Positions 50,493 through 59,667 of a stretch of 64,000 bases of DNA are shown one piece after another; positions within the stretch are counted from its first letter, which is position 1, and every line of letters begins with the position of its first letter. Under the pieces are notes generated by a model. It ran no database searches. It worked only from the letters and a program-made list of their open reading frames with translations, and had not been told where the DNA came from. Source of the DNA: Diaporthe sp. PMI_573 (taxonomy: Eukaryota; Ascomycota; Sordariomycetes; Diaporthales; Diaporthaceae). The position numbers and the translations under genes were made by a program. The stretch covers positions 186,001 to 250,000 of the forward strand of contig JAJTUP010000058.1 in assembly GCA_021399435.1 (NCBI GenBank), read 5' to 3'.

Positions 50493-52178
50493 CTACGCTG
50501 GATCTGCTATAATACAGTCAGAATCTGATCCCTCAGACCCTTCTTCCTCCTTCTCACACGTTCTCGCATTATGCCCAGTCTCGCCGCAGTTGCCACAGCG
50601 TCGTTTGCTCGGTCCGCCGCGGACCGCCTCCTCAGCACCACCACTGATTTCACCAGCAGGCCGCTTCCCCTTTTCCTTTTCTTTGATTATCACCTGGGAT
50701 TCCTCAATACTAAGTGCCCCTCCAAGCTGCACTCGGGTCCTTTTAGCCTTCCGGCGTTTGGCGAGTGTTTTGTTGGCCTCTTGAAGTGTCCGGATCTGCT
50801 CACTCATAAGTGTGATTGAGTGTGCCATCGCCTGTGCTCCCTTCGCCATCCTATCAACAGCCTCCATAATTGGTGTAGGGGAGCTCCCCTGATGGGCGGA
50901 GATCCTGCCTTTAATAAAACTTGATTGCTTGACAGTTTGTTGAGCATTTGACGGTGTTTGAGACTCCCATTGCTGGGGAGAAACAGGGACCGATGGCACT
51001 GGAGTTCTGATGCGGACATCAAGCTTAGAAATGACAGAATCCGGGTCCCAAGGCACTATTCCAGCTCCCCTGAATGCAGCCTTAATGTTATCCCCTGTAA
51101 AAGTCTTGTTGTGGGCTGCCTTGAATGCGATAAAGAACTCGCTTTTGGTGATGTGGTTGATAGAAGCCCGGATGAAGTTGCTGATTTCCCCGCCGTACGC
51201 ATGCTTCAGAGGCCGAAATAACGCGACATCCAGTGGCTGGACCAAATGAGAAGAGTGCGGAGGCATGCTGATAGGGATAATCTTATTGTCCTTGCAGTAT
51301 TGGTTAAACTCGGCGGACATATGGCTCTCGTGGCCATCGAGTATCAACATCCGGTAATCCGCCTCTCTCTTAGGTTTCGTATGCTTGTTGAAGTGCTGAA
51401 TCCATTCAAGGCCAGTCTTATTATCCGTCCATCCATTCTGAGTAGGTGCAATCACCCAGGAGGGGGGGAAACCTGACTCTGTGGTCCAGCTTGCAAGGTG
51501 GTAGGCGGCCTGGACGATGACGAACGGCGGGATACACCAGCCGTTTACATTGATACATTCAATAACTGTTGCCCATTCCCGGTTGCCAGGCTGAACGGAT
51601 TTAGCCTTTCCACGCCTATCGGCGCGTGTAACAACCATTGACGCGGTGATCATGCCCATCATAAAGCCGGTCTCGTCGCAGTTGTAGAGGTTGTCGTCAA
51701 TAATCCGGTACTTGGCCATCATATTGGAAAGGAGCCTAAACCAGTTCCCAATTACCTCTGGATCTTCACAGAGGGCCCTCTGATAGTCGTAGGGACGATC
51801 AAACCTGGTTTTCAGGCTGGGTTGCATGTCCACAAAGCGTCGAGCCCAGTGCTTGCCCACCGGCTTGCCATCTCGCGATGCCAGCAGGAGGTTCGCCATA
51901 TCTTCCACCCCAGAGAGTCGTAGGGGAAATCCACGTGCATCTTGATCGATGATGTATCGGACAAGCGTTTGCTCTTCAATTGCATCGAGTTTGTGTTTGT
52001 TGACGCGTGATTCTTCGTGACTACGTTGTTGCATCATCCTGCGGTGTAGTGTTGTATGTGGGACGCTAAAGGTTTGAGCAGCTTTATGTATACTCATGGG
52101 TTTCGCGTCGTTTTTTTTGGATTTCTGAATAGCCTGGAAAGCTAAAAGTATTCTGCCCTCTTGAGATGTAGGATACAT
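50493..52178 (-). CDS. pogo/Fot-type transposase
   Basis: 561 residues from ATG at 52178, no introns or lesions. A psq HTH at about 5-50 (MSIHKAAQTFSVPHTTLHRR) and a CENP-B-type HTH at about 60-125 (GKPVGKHWARRFVDMQPSLK) bind the terminal repeats. The DDE-1 catalytic triad is D168 (NCDETGF), D281 (LILDGHESH) and D317 (HLVQPLDVALF), with the last two 36 apart as in pogo relatives. A coiled-coil segment and a lysine-rich nuclear-localisation-like stretch (AKRRKAKRTR) follow. The tail has a CCHC zinc knuckle (CGNCGETGHNARTC, residues 528-541), an extra nucleic-acid-binding module found in some fungal members. Everything needed for cut-and-paste movement is present. Confidence 0.95.
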   Translation of the reverse strand: MYPTSQEGRILLAFQAIQKSKKNDAKPMSIHKAAQTFSVPHTTLHRRMMQQRSHEESRVNKHKLDAIEEQTLVRYIIDQDARGFPLRLSGVEDMANLLLASRDGKPVGKHWARRFVDMQPSLKTRFDRPYDYQRALCEDPEVIGNWFRLLSNMMAKYRIIDDNLYNCDETGFMMGMITASMVVTRADRRGKAKSVQPGNREWATVIECINVNGWCIPPFVIVQAAYHLASWTTESGFPPSWVIAPTQNGWTDNKTGLEWIQHFNKHTKPKREADYRMLILDGHESHMSAEFNQYCKDNKIIPISMPPHSSHLVQPLDVALFRPLKHAYGGEISNFIRASINHITKSEFFIAFKAAHNKTFTGDNIKAAFRGAGIVPWDPDSVISKLDVRIRTPVPSVPVSPQQWESQTPSNAQQTVKQSSFIKGRISAHQGSSPTPIMEAVDRMAKGAQAMAHSITLMSEQIRTLQEANKTLAKRRKAKRTRVQLGGALSIEESQVIIKEKEKGKRPAGEISGGAEEAVRGGPSKRRCGNCGETGHNARTCEKEEEGSEGSDSDCIIADPA

Positions 52179-52339
52179 ATTGTTGTTGTGGAATGCTGAC
52201 GCGTTGAATATTTAAATAGGTGGGTTAGTGTGAGAATAACACGAAAATCAGAGACGCGACTGGCACCAAAAAAGGACTGTCCCACCAAAACCTTAATACT
52301 TACAGGCCCCGCTACACCCACCCCAACTCCTCTAAATTA

Positions 52340-52501
52340 ATAAAATAATTTAAAAATAAGTAATTAAGTGCAGCTGGCACCAATTGGTGCCAAATTTTGT
52401 TAATTATTTAGCTCTGGGGGGGTGCTAGGGTTGGCAGAAGTTGGCGAAAATGGCAAAACTGTCCCACTTACTGATATGTCCCACTTCCTGGTAAACCACG
52501 T
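52340..52501. repeat. Right terminal inverted repeat of the pogo element
   Basis: Inverse of the left repeat, with the palindrome reduced to 18 bases (TGGCACCAATTGGTGCCA, 52375-52392). Confidence 0.85.
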
Positions 52502-52597
52502 TACAGCAGCAGTGGTTTAAAACCCTCGAAGGTCACGAGACTTGGGAGTTTACGGCAACGGAAAACGGCTGGACAAACAACGTTGTTGCCCTTGAGT

Positions 52598-52992
52598 AGG
52601 ACTCCACGTCCTTGCCATGGAACTCGTTAGGCGCGAGAGACGCAGAATCTCAGTGGGCCAAAGAGGACCCTGTCTGGCAGACTCCGTTGCCTTCTCCTAT
52701 CTTTATTTGTTCGGGCGTATAGTGGCAGTCTTTCCTAGTGTTGTGCTCCTGTTTCTTGCATTGGGATCCTTCAAACCAGTCCTCGAAGTATACATTATAC
52801 ACTTCGGGCTTTACTCCACTCTATCGGGCGAGGTGTGTTGCTTCACCGGAAGAGATTTGACAATTTAACTGATTCTCTCAGCGGCTTCTCTGGACCCGTA
52901 CGTGGAACGATAGAGGGGAATGGGAGATCGCTGCAATCATCTATGACACAGTGGTTCTTGGCCTCCTCGGTTTATTAAAAGATTGGATCGGA
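52598..52992. other. Short stretch, nothing recognised
   Basis: A hydrophobic 83-codon frame (52617-52868) starts at ATG but shows no homology pattern. Probably remnant DNA of the outer pogo element. Confidence 0.3.
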
Positions 52993-53712
52993 TCATCGGA
53001 AAACCTGATGGCCGAAGACAACATCTCGGCTTCTATAGCTTTGGCGAGGCGCTTGATTGTGTCTGGGGCATTGAGCATACGCTTTGGAAGCCGAGGCTTC
53101 AAAACAGTCGTCATCGCCTTTATCAAGACTGAGGCCTTCTGGCTTGCCTGGCGTTTTGAACGTCTCTAACCCATGGCAGATGGGGTTACTGTGTTGGGAT
53201 TCAAGTCTGAATAGAGTAATAGAGTAATAGAGCTGAGAAGGCGACTGTAGAGATGAAGAAGTGATCGCCAAGTTAGCCATGCTGGTGAGCGTGTCGGGAT
53301 GGGCATGCCCGAGTTTCTGCTTGCGAGTCTCCATCACTTCCACAAATAGCTTCTCAGCCTCTTCCCATCGGCCTTGGTTCCGGTATGTTGATGCCAGGTT
53401 ACCCATGCTGGTGAGCGTGGAGGGGTGGGAAGGCCCCAGTTTCTGCTTGCGAGTCTCCACTACTTCCACATCTAGCTTCTCGGCCTCTTCCCACCTGCCT
53501 TGGTTCCGGTATGTTGATGCCAGGTTGGCCATGCTGTTGAGCGTGGAGGGACTAGGTATGTGGTGCCCGCAAAGCGGGCACGCTGCTTTGTTGCGGCCGT
53601 TAAGAGCGGTCGTGCTGTTCTTTGCCTTTGAGGTTTGCGTGAAATAGGATTGACCAAATACCCGAACTGGCTCACCGATCTCTATGATGATTTTTTGCCA
53701 CAAACTCCGCAA
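52993..53712 (-). pseudogene. Fragment with near-identical TPR repeats
   Basis: The frame has no ATG. In the middle lie two and a half copies of a 42-residue TPR unit of the kinesin-light-chain type: 'LNSMANLASTYRNQGRWEEA', EKLDVEVVETRKQKLGPSHP and so on. The units are almost identical to one another in protein and DNA (126-bp period, about 53275-53560). Such highly similar repeats are typical of the C-terminus of fungal NLR proteins (NB-ARC or NACHT with TPR), where they change fast by recombination. Before and after the array the sequence has no TPR character, so only part of the repeat domain survives. Confidence 0.7.
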
Positions 53713-54120
53713 TAAACAATACGATCAACTCTCGGAGAGCGAAGTGAGTAGAAAAATGTGTTAACTTATCTCTATTTCAACCAATAACATTAGAAACTGT
53801 GCTCCAGGTTGATATCATCAAGGAGACCCTCAGACAGGCATCACTTTTCCGGCCGCCTGATCCGCCAACACAAGCTACACGAATACCACTCGATCCTCGC
53901 CGAAAACGTAAAGGATTCGCACCCAGAAATACAGAACTACAACGCGCAACGAAATTCCCACGGCTAAAAGACGCGTCGTCCGAGACTTCGCGTACCAGCT
54001 GTCTGCCAGACCGACCGCCAAATGCCACAAGCTGCTCCCAATTGCCTGAACGAGCCCGCCTGCTCGTGAGCAAGTGCTCGTGTAAAGACGTCGATCACAA
54101 TAGTCTACAAAAAGGGCTTC
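53713..54120. other. Intergenic, nothing recognised
   Basis: A basic plus-strand frame without ATG (53799-54134) shows no domain. No other signal. Confidence 0.3.
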
Positions 54121-54609
54121 TTAAATTTCACTGACCGCAGTGTTTGACACACAGATCGTGGAATAATCACTCTCTGACCATTGGTCAATGTCCACAGGAT
54201 GTCCTGTATCCATATCCCCTTTGCCCCATGTATATTCGACGGATTGATTGGAAACGTGGACAAAACTCGCGTAGTCTTCTTCGGCTGGATCTGATTCTGA
54301 TGTTTTCAGAAAGTGGCCGATAATATTAGCCATCACCAAAATGTGCGATAGAGTATCCGTTGGGACAGAATGGTGTTCAATCTGGCTTTCCACCTCTTCA
54401 GTTTGCAGAGCTATGTATCCGCTCAAATAAGGCTTCCCTGCCCTCCATACTAGACATTTTGATATATCATGCTGAGTATCGTTGTTTGTGACGCCTTGAG
54501 CTGGATCTGCCTGAACTATATCCCGTCCTTCTAGCTTGAGGGTCCGAAATCCGAGATCGTATGCTCTTTGTTGAAATCGCTGTACATCGCTGCGTTGAAC
54601 TTCCAACAT
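54121..54609 (-). CDS. Hypothetical protein, 162 residues
   Basis: True ATG at 54609 (MLEVQRSDVQRFQQRAYDLG), end CVSNTAVSEI. Acidic, with a helical N-terminus, 'KCLVWRAGKPYLSGYIALQT', a predicted amphipathic segment DTLSHILVMANIIGHFLKT and an acidic tail. No signal peptide or membrane helix. The open frame has good composition, but no family is recognised. The neighbouring fragment just upstream on the same strand may be part of the same original gene. Confidence 0.4.
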   Translation of the reverse strand: MLEVQRSDVQRFQQRAYDLGFRTLKLEGRDIVQADPAQGVTNNDTQHDISKCLVWRAGKPYLSGYIALQTEEVESQIEHHSVPTDTLSHILVMANIIGHFLKTSESDPAEEDYASFVHVSNQSVEYTWGKGDMDTGHPVDIDQWSESDYSTICVSNTAVSEI

Positions 54610-54665
54610 CCATCGACTGATCTTTTACATTGTTTGACCTTTTTCTTTTTCCCGATACCTGATTC

Positions 54666-55080
54666 TCATGTGGCCAAACTCTGAATTCTCAGCGTCTCAG
54701 GCGTCCTCCTCTCAACAGAACCTTTTGCTGTGTCTTTAAATTGGGTGATACAATTCATAGGTAGACTGAAAAACTGCTCAAGAGCGAATGATCTTCGGTC
54801 ATTGGCAATATTGAAAGCGAACTTTTCTGCGTCCTCCATCATCATGTCTATATTCTGATGACCATTCCAGGACCTCCCAATATAACGGAAATTCTTGAGC
54901 TCGATTTTGATTGCAAAAGCTTTGCGGCCGTTGCCCAAGGCTGCCTCTGCAGGGATTTCAAAGAGGCTTCTGGTGGTGGAATATGACTGGGGCACACTGG
55001 CTAGCACCCGGTCGATCTCCAGGCCTCTGTCCTGGCGATCGGTGACGAGCGTGAGCTTGGATGTTTTGGCTCCAAAGTCA
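54666..55080 (-). pseudogene. Protein fragment upstream of 54609, unknown
   Basis: The frame lacks a start; upstream of it lies a stop. It reads 'LGLDFGAKTSKLTLVTDRQD', 'RSLFEIPAEAALGNGRKAFA', then IKIELKNFRYIGRSWNGHQ and ends LRIQSLAT. Coherent protein-like sequence, perhaps the 5' part of the gene at 54121-54609 separated by an intron or breaks; no match to a named family. Confidence 0.3.
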
Positions 55081-55635
55081 AGCCCGAGCGAGCTGGCGTG
55101 GAATTAGCGGCTGAGGCACAGCTGCTCTGAGTAAGGAGTAAGCTTCACACGTACGCTGGGACCAGTTCAGCCTCCTCACTTGTGTGCCTCCGCCAGCGCT
55201 TGCGAGCCATCTCACTACCGGCAGCAACGCTGACAGTGGAGCTGCGCTGGAAGAGTCTTACTACATATGCAGCATCTAGTAGAGGGAGGAAAAAGCAGTA
55301 TTCAGTCCAGCAGGGGAAACCAAGATTGCGTGTCGCGAAGCAAATCGGCATCAATGACATGAGCCACTCGCGCGTGTTTTTAATTTGGCGAGGGGTCCTC
55401 AGCAAGCTTGGGCCATAGCGCAAGGATGCCCCTGGCAGGGAAGAAGCGTGGTTGAGCATGGGACATCCCCGCCCGTCGATCACGCCCCGAGACTACGCCA
55501 TCACCCTAGCAACAACTCCGCGATGAAGCTAGCCGAATGCCAACTCCAAGTTGATGACATCCACATCATCATCTCCTCACCTCGACACGATAGTCCCACC
55601 CACAACCCAATCGGCCTCCATCTTGACATTCTGCT

Positions 55636-56010
55636 ATGGCTGGAATCACTGCTTATCAGCGAGAAATCGGCTGGAATATCAGGATTCTCAACAGCCACAC
55701 CATGAGCAGTTTTGCTGGCTTCTACCAACAGGCTGACTTTGCGACCGTGGCAGACATCCGGCGCGAACTGGACCTATGTTTCGAGCTCCAAGATGACCCT
55801 TGGCCACCAGCCCTGGTGCGAACTGATGGGGGCTCGATTATCACCCTTGACAGAAGCAACCTGGAAGCATTCCCAACCCCGCCGCCGGGCCAACAGGTAG
55901 CCTACTACTATGTTTCCCACGACCCAAGCTGTGGGTCAACAACGGAACACTCTTTGACAAGCATATCCAGAGAGCGCCCTTCGGCTGCTCGCTGTCGACA
56001 GCACCGCTAA
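55636..56010 (+). CDS. Hypothetical ORF, doubtful
   Basis: ATG at 55636 opens 124 codons: 'MAGITAYQREIGWNIRILNS', ADIRRELDLCFELQDDPW, GGSIITLDRSNLEAFPTPPP and VAYYYVSHDPS. The first 100 residues are protein-like, the end overlaps an antisense hAT relic and is probably not native. A different upstream frame (ATG at 55522) may be an earlier exon. No family recognised. Confidence 0.28.
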   Translation: MAGITAYQREIGWNIRILNSHTMSSFAGFYQQADFATVADIRRELDLCFELQDDPWPPALVRTDGGSIITLDRSNLEAFPTPPPGQQVAYYYVSHDPSCGSTTEHSLTSISRERPSAARCRQHR

Positions 56011-56421
56011 GCCAGGAACCACGCGAGTAGCATACTCCTCCTTCCACATCTTCTTAAGTCTTGTCGAGTAATCTTCTTCCCACTGCGTCGCATCCGCATG
56101 TCCTTCCCAGTGGTATTGCAGCGCCGGCCACCCAAAGCAAGGGTGAAGGACTACAGCACCGATATACGCAACAGGCCAGAGCTTATCGTAATACTCGTTA
56201 AGCTTCATCCACGCAAGGTTGATATAGGTAGCAACCATATCAGCGCTGTCCTTTCCCAAGCCCTCAAGGAGGTCATGATTCTGCTTGAGCTCCTCTAAAT
56301 GCGTTAAGAGATACTCAAAGGAGGGAAAATACTCCCAAAAGGAGCCGGTGGTAACATGGTCATCCTCGCTAGTCTTCGGGTTGCCTTGTAGACGAACGGA
56401 GATCTCATCAAACGGCCGCAA
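55936..56421 (-). pseudogene. hAT transposase relic (C-terminal part)
   Basis: The frame begins 'MRPFDEISVRLQGNPKTSED' and contains 'SFEYLLTHLEELKQNHDLLE', 'TYINLAWMKLNEYYDKLWPV' and YIGAVVLHPCFGWPAL, the conserved end of the fungal hAT core before the dimerisation domain. It is open for 160 residues but both ends are missing, including the C-terminal dimerisation region. Different region of the protein than the relics at 6370 and 23986. Confidence 0.8.
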
Positions 56422-58380
56422 GACTTGAATTAAAACCTCATGGTATCAATTCCATCATGGTTAGAGATATGTTTCCAAGGTGTCGTTTCGTAGTCCAGAA
56501 TGCCGTGTGCATAATAGTGAACATCGACCACCGTGACTGATAAATGCGGGGTGACAGGTCGCTGGTACCTGCACACAAGTCAAAATGTATCACTGGACGC
56601 ATGTACTAGCGACTTTATAGATCCCCCACAGGCCTTCACATGGAGGCTCAACTTCCAAGGCCCCACCGTTCAGCCTTCCGTGGAGAAGCTGAATAACAAG
56701 CTCTAGAATGAATTATACTCAGACGCCAGGCTGGCGCGAGAAGAGCGCGAAGCTGGCGCGGGTGGGAAAGGCGAGGAGGGGTTTGTTTCGTTTGGCTCAA
56801 GATGATGCCCCTTAGCGGCCGATCATTGGCCAGTGGGCCGTACGAAAAGCCAAACTGGGAAGTTGAAGGTGGGGTCAAAGTTACGGCGCCTGGGCCTCAC
56901 ATGACCCTCGGACGCTGGAACGAGTTGGAACCGGTTGGATCCAAACCCAATCAACTGGACTTCTGAATTGGTTGGTTGCCAAGCACGGGGAGCGAGATCT
57001 CGGTTGAGTTGGACCCACAGTTGGAGGATCCAACGGCTCCAACGATTGGAAGTAGTTGGTTGATTACGCACTCTGCCCTACACACCGACTGATCCAATTC
57101 GCAAAGCAATTGCACCTGTAGGAATAAGGCTGTGTTCAATGACCTGTTCGAGTTCACCAATTACTTGTGACGTATAAATAGTGCTAGATCGCTACACATC
57201 TTTGAACATAAGGTTGAGAACCATTGCATATACTGTAGTGTAGTGAAACGGATCATTGACCAGTTGGTGCTAGGCCACAGCAACCCTTAGGCCAAGTATA
57301 CTACTGGCTAATAAGCTCCTATATCAAGGTTATGGGACATGTCCAATGTAAAGCAAAGACTGGTATGTATCTGGTTCTCAGTTCAGGCTCGTATTTAATG
57401 GTCACCTTCACATGACCAGGTCGAAATGCAAGTCATACAGTAGGCGGCCTAGGCGGAGTCCACATGCAGGGTACAAATCGGAAGGTCCACTATGTCACAA
57501 AAAGACCAGGATTTCGAACATTAGTCCCACCCTCTCTGCTTTTCCACCCTCAATCTTTACAGTAGACGGAAAATGAGTTCCACCATGGCTAGCTCCAGGT
57601 GATCCTTGGTTTTGCTGGCCGGTTGGGATCTGACGCAATGTATATGCACATTTTGCAGGCAATTGCCGGCGGCGTTCCATCCCACACGCCATTCATGTGC
57701 TGGCGGCGACAAGGGGCCCAGGGTGGCTAATTTGAGCTCGGTTGCCTACAGTAACTGTACTGTAGTTTGTCCTTTTGCTTTCATGTTATTCGAATTTCTG
57801 GTTGTGAGCCGACATAGAATCCCACAAGAGAAACAAACAGTATAGTACTTCCAAAAACCACAGTACTTATTGTTGGAAGGCAGCACTTCGGGCCCGTCGG
57901 AGGCCCGGTGAAGGGCACCGTAGTATCGGCGAAAGGCACCGCAGCACCGCTCAGGCCCATATGGCGCCCAAGTCAGGGCTGAGCCTCGCTCAGGCCAGCG
58001 TGCATCGAGATCCATGAGGGATGGGCAGGTCAGGTTATAAGATGGGTGGCTAGACGCACTGGAATCACAATGTAGTTAGGTATCGCAACATAGCACGGAA
58101 TGTTCAGATCCTGATCTGCCCTCAAGCAATCTTTGCCAAGCATCTTTCCCTGACCTCTCGACATATGTTTTACTATAGCATTAGGGATACCCTCGATATT
58201 CAGATCCTGTGTATGAGGACAGGGTTTTTGAACCCCTTACTAATGAGTCAATTGGACCATGAGTCCGTGAGTGTAGTGAATGCGTGTACTTAGATTCTGT
58301 CTTGATCCGAGTGAACTTCTACCCAATTCTCATACAACTGCTCCGCTATCGGTCCATAGAGTTGCAATCCGAGATTAGAA
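56422..58380. other. 2-kb stretch without supported genes
   Basis: Mixed and partly AT-rich DNA. A TATA-like TATAAATAG near 57174 and the repeated word GTTGGAACCGGTTGGATCC-like at 56915-57050 (several CCAACT/TTGGA alternations) were noticed. No frame has domain character; likely old transposon DNA. Confidence 0.35.
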
Positions 58381-58848
58381 ATGTCTCTGGCAGAGCATCC
58401 CCCGATTATGCAAGTTCTTGAACATGCGTATTCTCTTGAATTCGTTCAATCAGCCGGATCAACTCGCAAACAATACGAGATGTTCATCGAGCGATGGGCC
58501 GAGTTTCCTCAAGCACATCATCAACTGTGTATCTTCCACATAAACATGAATGTTGTCCTCAACATTAAGAAGAAGTGGCGGAAGCCAGTAGAATCGACGG
58601 CAGCTCAAGCAGGGGAGGAAGCCGAAGAAGCGGAAGAGGAGGACCCAGACATAGCCTCGCTTAATGCGCTGGTGAGAAACAAGGCTACGATACCTTCAAA
58701 GGCCCAGATGATTTGCTTCATAAATAACATATATTGTGTTTACTTACCGCCACATACCTCACATATATTACAACCTCTCGATGTAGGGGTTTTCTCTAGT
58801 CTCAATCTCTGTATCTGCGGAGACGCAAGATATCGAGAGAGTTTGTGA
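58381..58848 (+). pseudogene. Chimeric relic: MULE fragment joined to a pogo fragment
   Basis: One open frame from an ATG. The first 100 residues resemble a MULE (Hop-type) transposase: 'HQLCIFHINMNVVLNIKKKW' with an acidic linker EAEEAEEEDPDIASLNAL. From about residue 112 the sequence is the end of a pogo DDE domain, 'YCVYLPPHTSHILQPLDVGV' then FSSL. These belong to different superfamilies, so two broken elements are fused in frame by rearrangement. No element ends seen. Confidence 0.65.
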
Positions 58849-59525
58849 CGAGCATTCATACCCTTGTGATTGAGATCATTGAAGAGAATTCTCTAATCGT
58901 CATGGGTGATAGATCTAGAAGCGTCTGTGTGAGTGACTGAAGGGCTCCTGCGAACTCCGTGGTAAGTTTCCGAAGTTTCTGACCGTGGAAGTGCCAACAG
59001 GGCAGACTTCTGAGTATAGAGCGACCAATCCGGGGTCTACCTCTAGAGTTTAATCGATAGTGAGTCAATCACCAACGCCACCAGGCGGCTTGGTGATTTT
59101 ACTCGTAGGCAATGGAAACTGGGTAAGGCAGACCGCCTGAACTACGGGCAAGAACGGGGCAGTGCCGAGTGTGGCATGGCAGACCACCTGCAAAGGACAA
59201 AGTGAGCCGAATGTTACATACGGCCGAGAGGCTTAGACGTTCGAGGGAGTGTATTTCAATACGGTAGATTTCCCTTAACTGCTACCTTTTCTTGTCTACT
59301 AACCGCCACCGGCGTTGAGTCACTGCCGAGGTGCAGGACCTCTTTGACCAGGGTAGACGTTTAAGCACCAGTCAGAACGCAAGGCCTACCACCTCCCCAA
59401 CCTGGCCAACATCCCTACTTCTCCGCCTGACCATTGCTTTGGTCTTTTTGTTTTTGTCACAAGGTAATGCTAGTCAGTTGAGTGGCGGTGACTGTATGGA
59501 AGTGGCTGCCTCGTCCCGCGTTTTT
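58849..59525. other. Upstream region of the vWA-Hint gene
   Basis: No gene. A short plus-strand frame (59331-59609) has a hydrophobic segment but no support. Confidence 0.35.
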
Positions 59526-59534
59526 TATATAAAG
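59526..59534 (+). promoter_or_regulatory. TATA-like box upstream of the vWA-Hint gene
   Basis: TATATAAAG lies about 135 bases before the ATG at 59668 and is followed by a CT-rich stretch (CACCCTCTCTTCTAAATC), a common arrangement at fungal start sites. Confidence 0.5.
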
Positions 59535-59667
59535 TGGAGGACGAGTCTACAATCACCCTCTCTTCTAAATCTGTATTCCTCTTCTCAGCTAATCTGTATA
59601 ACGACTTGAAATTTCAGATTTTGATTAACACATACTTGGTGACTTTCTATCGGTGATATTAATCACA

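Larger units (their letters stand above)
50173..52501. mobile_element. Intact pogo/Fot-type DNA transposon, 2329 bp
   Basis: The ends are inverted repeats starting ACGTGGTTTACCAGGAAGTG, at 50173 and 52501, flanked by TA duplications (50171-50172 and 52502-52503). The first about 65 bases match almost perfectly and weaker matching extends to about 160 bases. One transposase gene fills the inside. TA target, D-D-D transposase and size agree with fungal pogo (Fot-like) elements of the Tc1/mariner superfamily. Near-identical ends and an open gene suggest recent insertion. Confidence 0.93.
49519..52597 (+). pseudogene. pogo-type transposase, split by a nested transposon
   Basis: The ATG at 49519 opens a transposase with an N-terminal psq-type helix-turn-helix ('EREASSHWGVPRSTLYNRRQ'), a CENP-B-like second HTH (FAARIAAPQQHPPPLGKKWL) and the start of a DDE domain (ENRHNADEGGI, 'CFSATGKACPPLVIFKGKS'). 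At the TA dinucleotide at 50171 the frame is interrupted by the 2.3-kb element described next. Transposase sequence resumes at 52504 (QQQWFKTLEGHETWEFTA, then ENGWTNNVVALE) and ends at a TAG at about 52597, well before the third acidic residue. So it was already truncated or was cut later. Element ends were not found. Confidence 0.85.
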
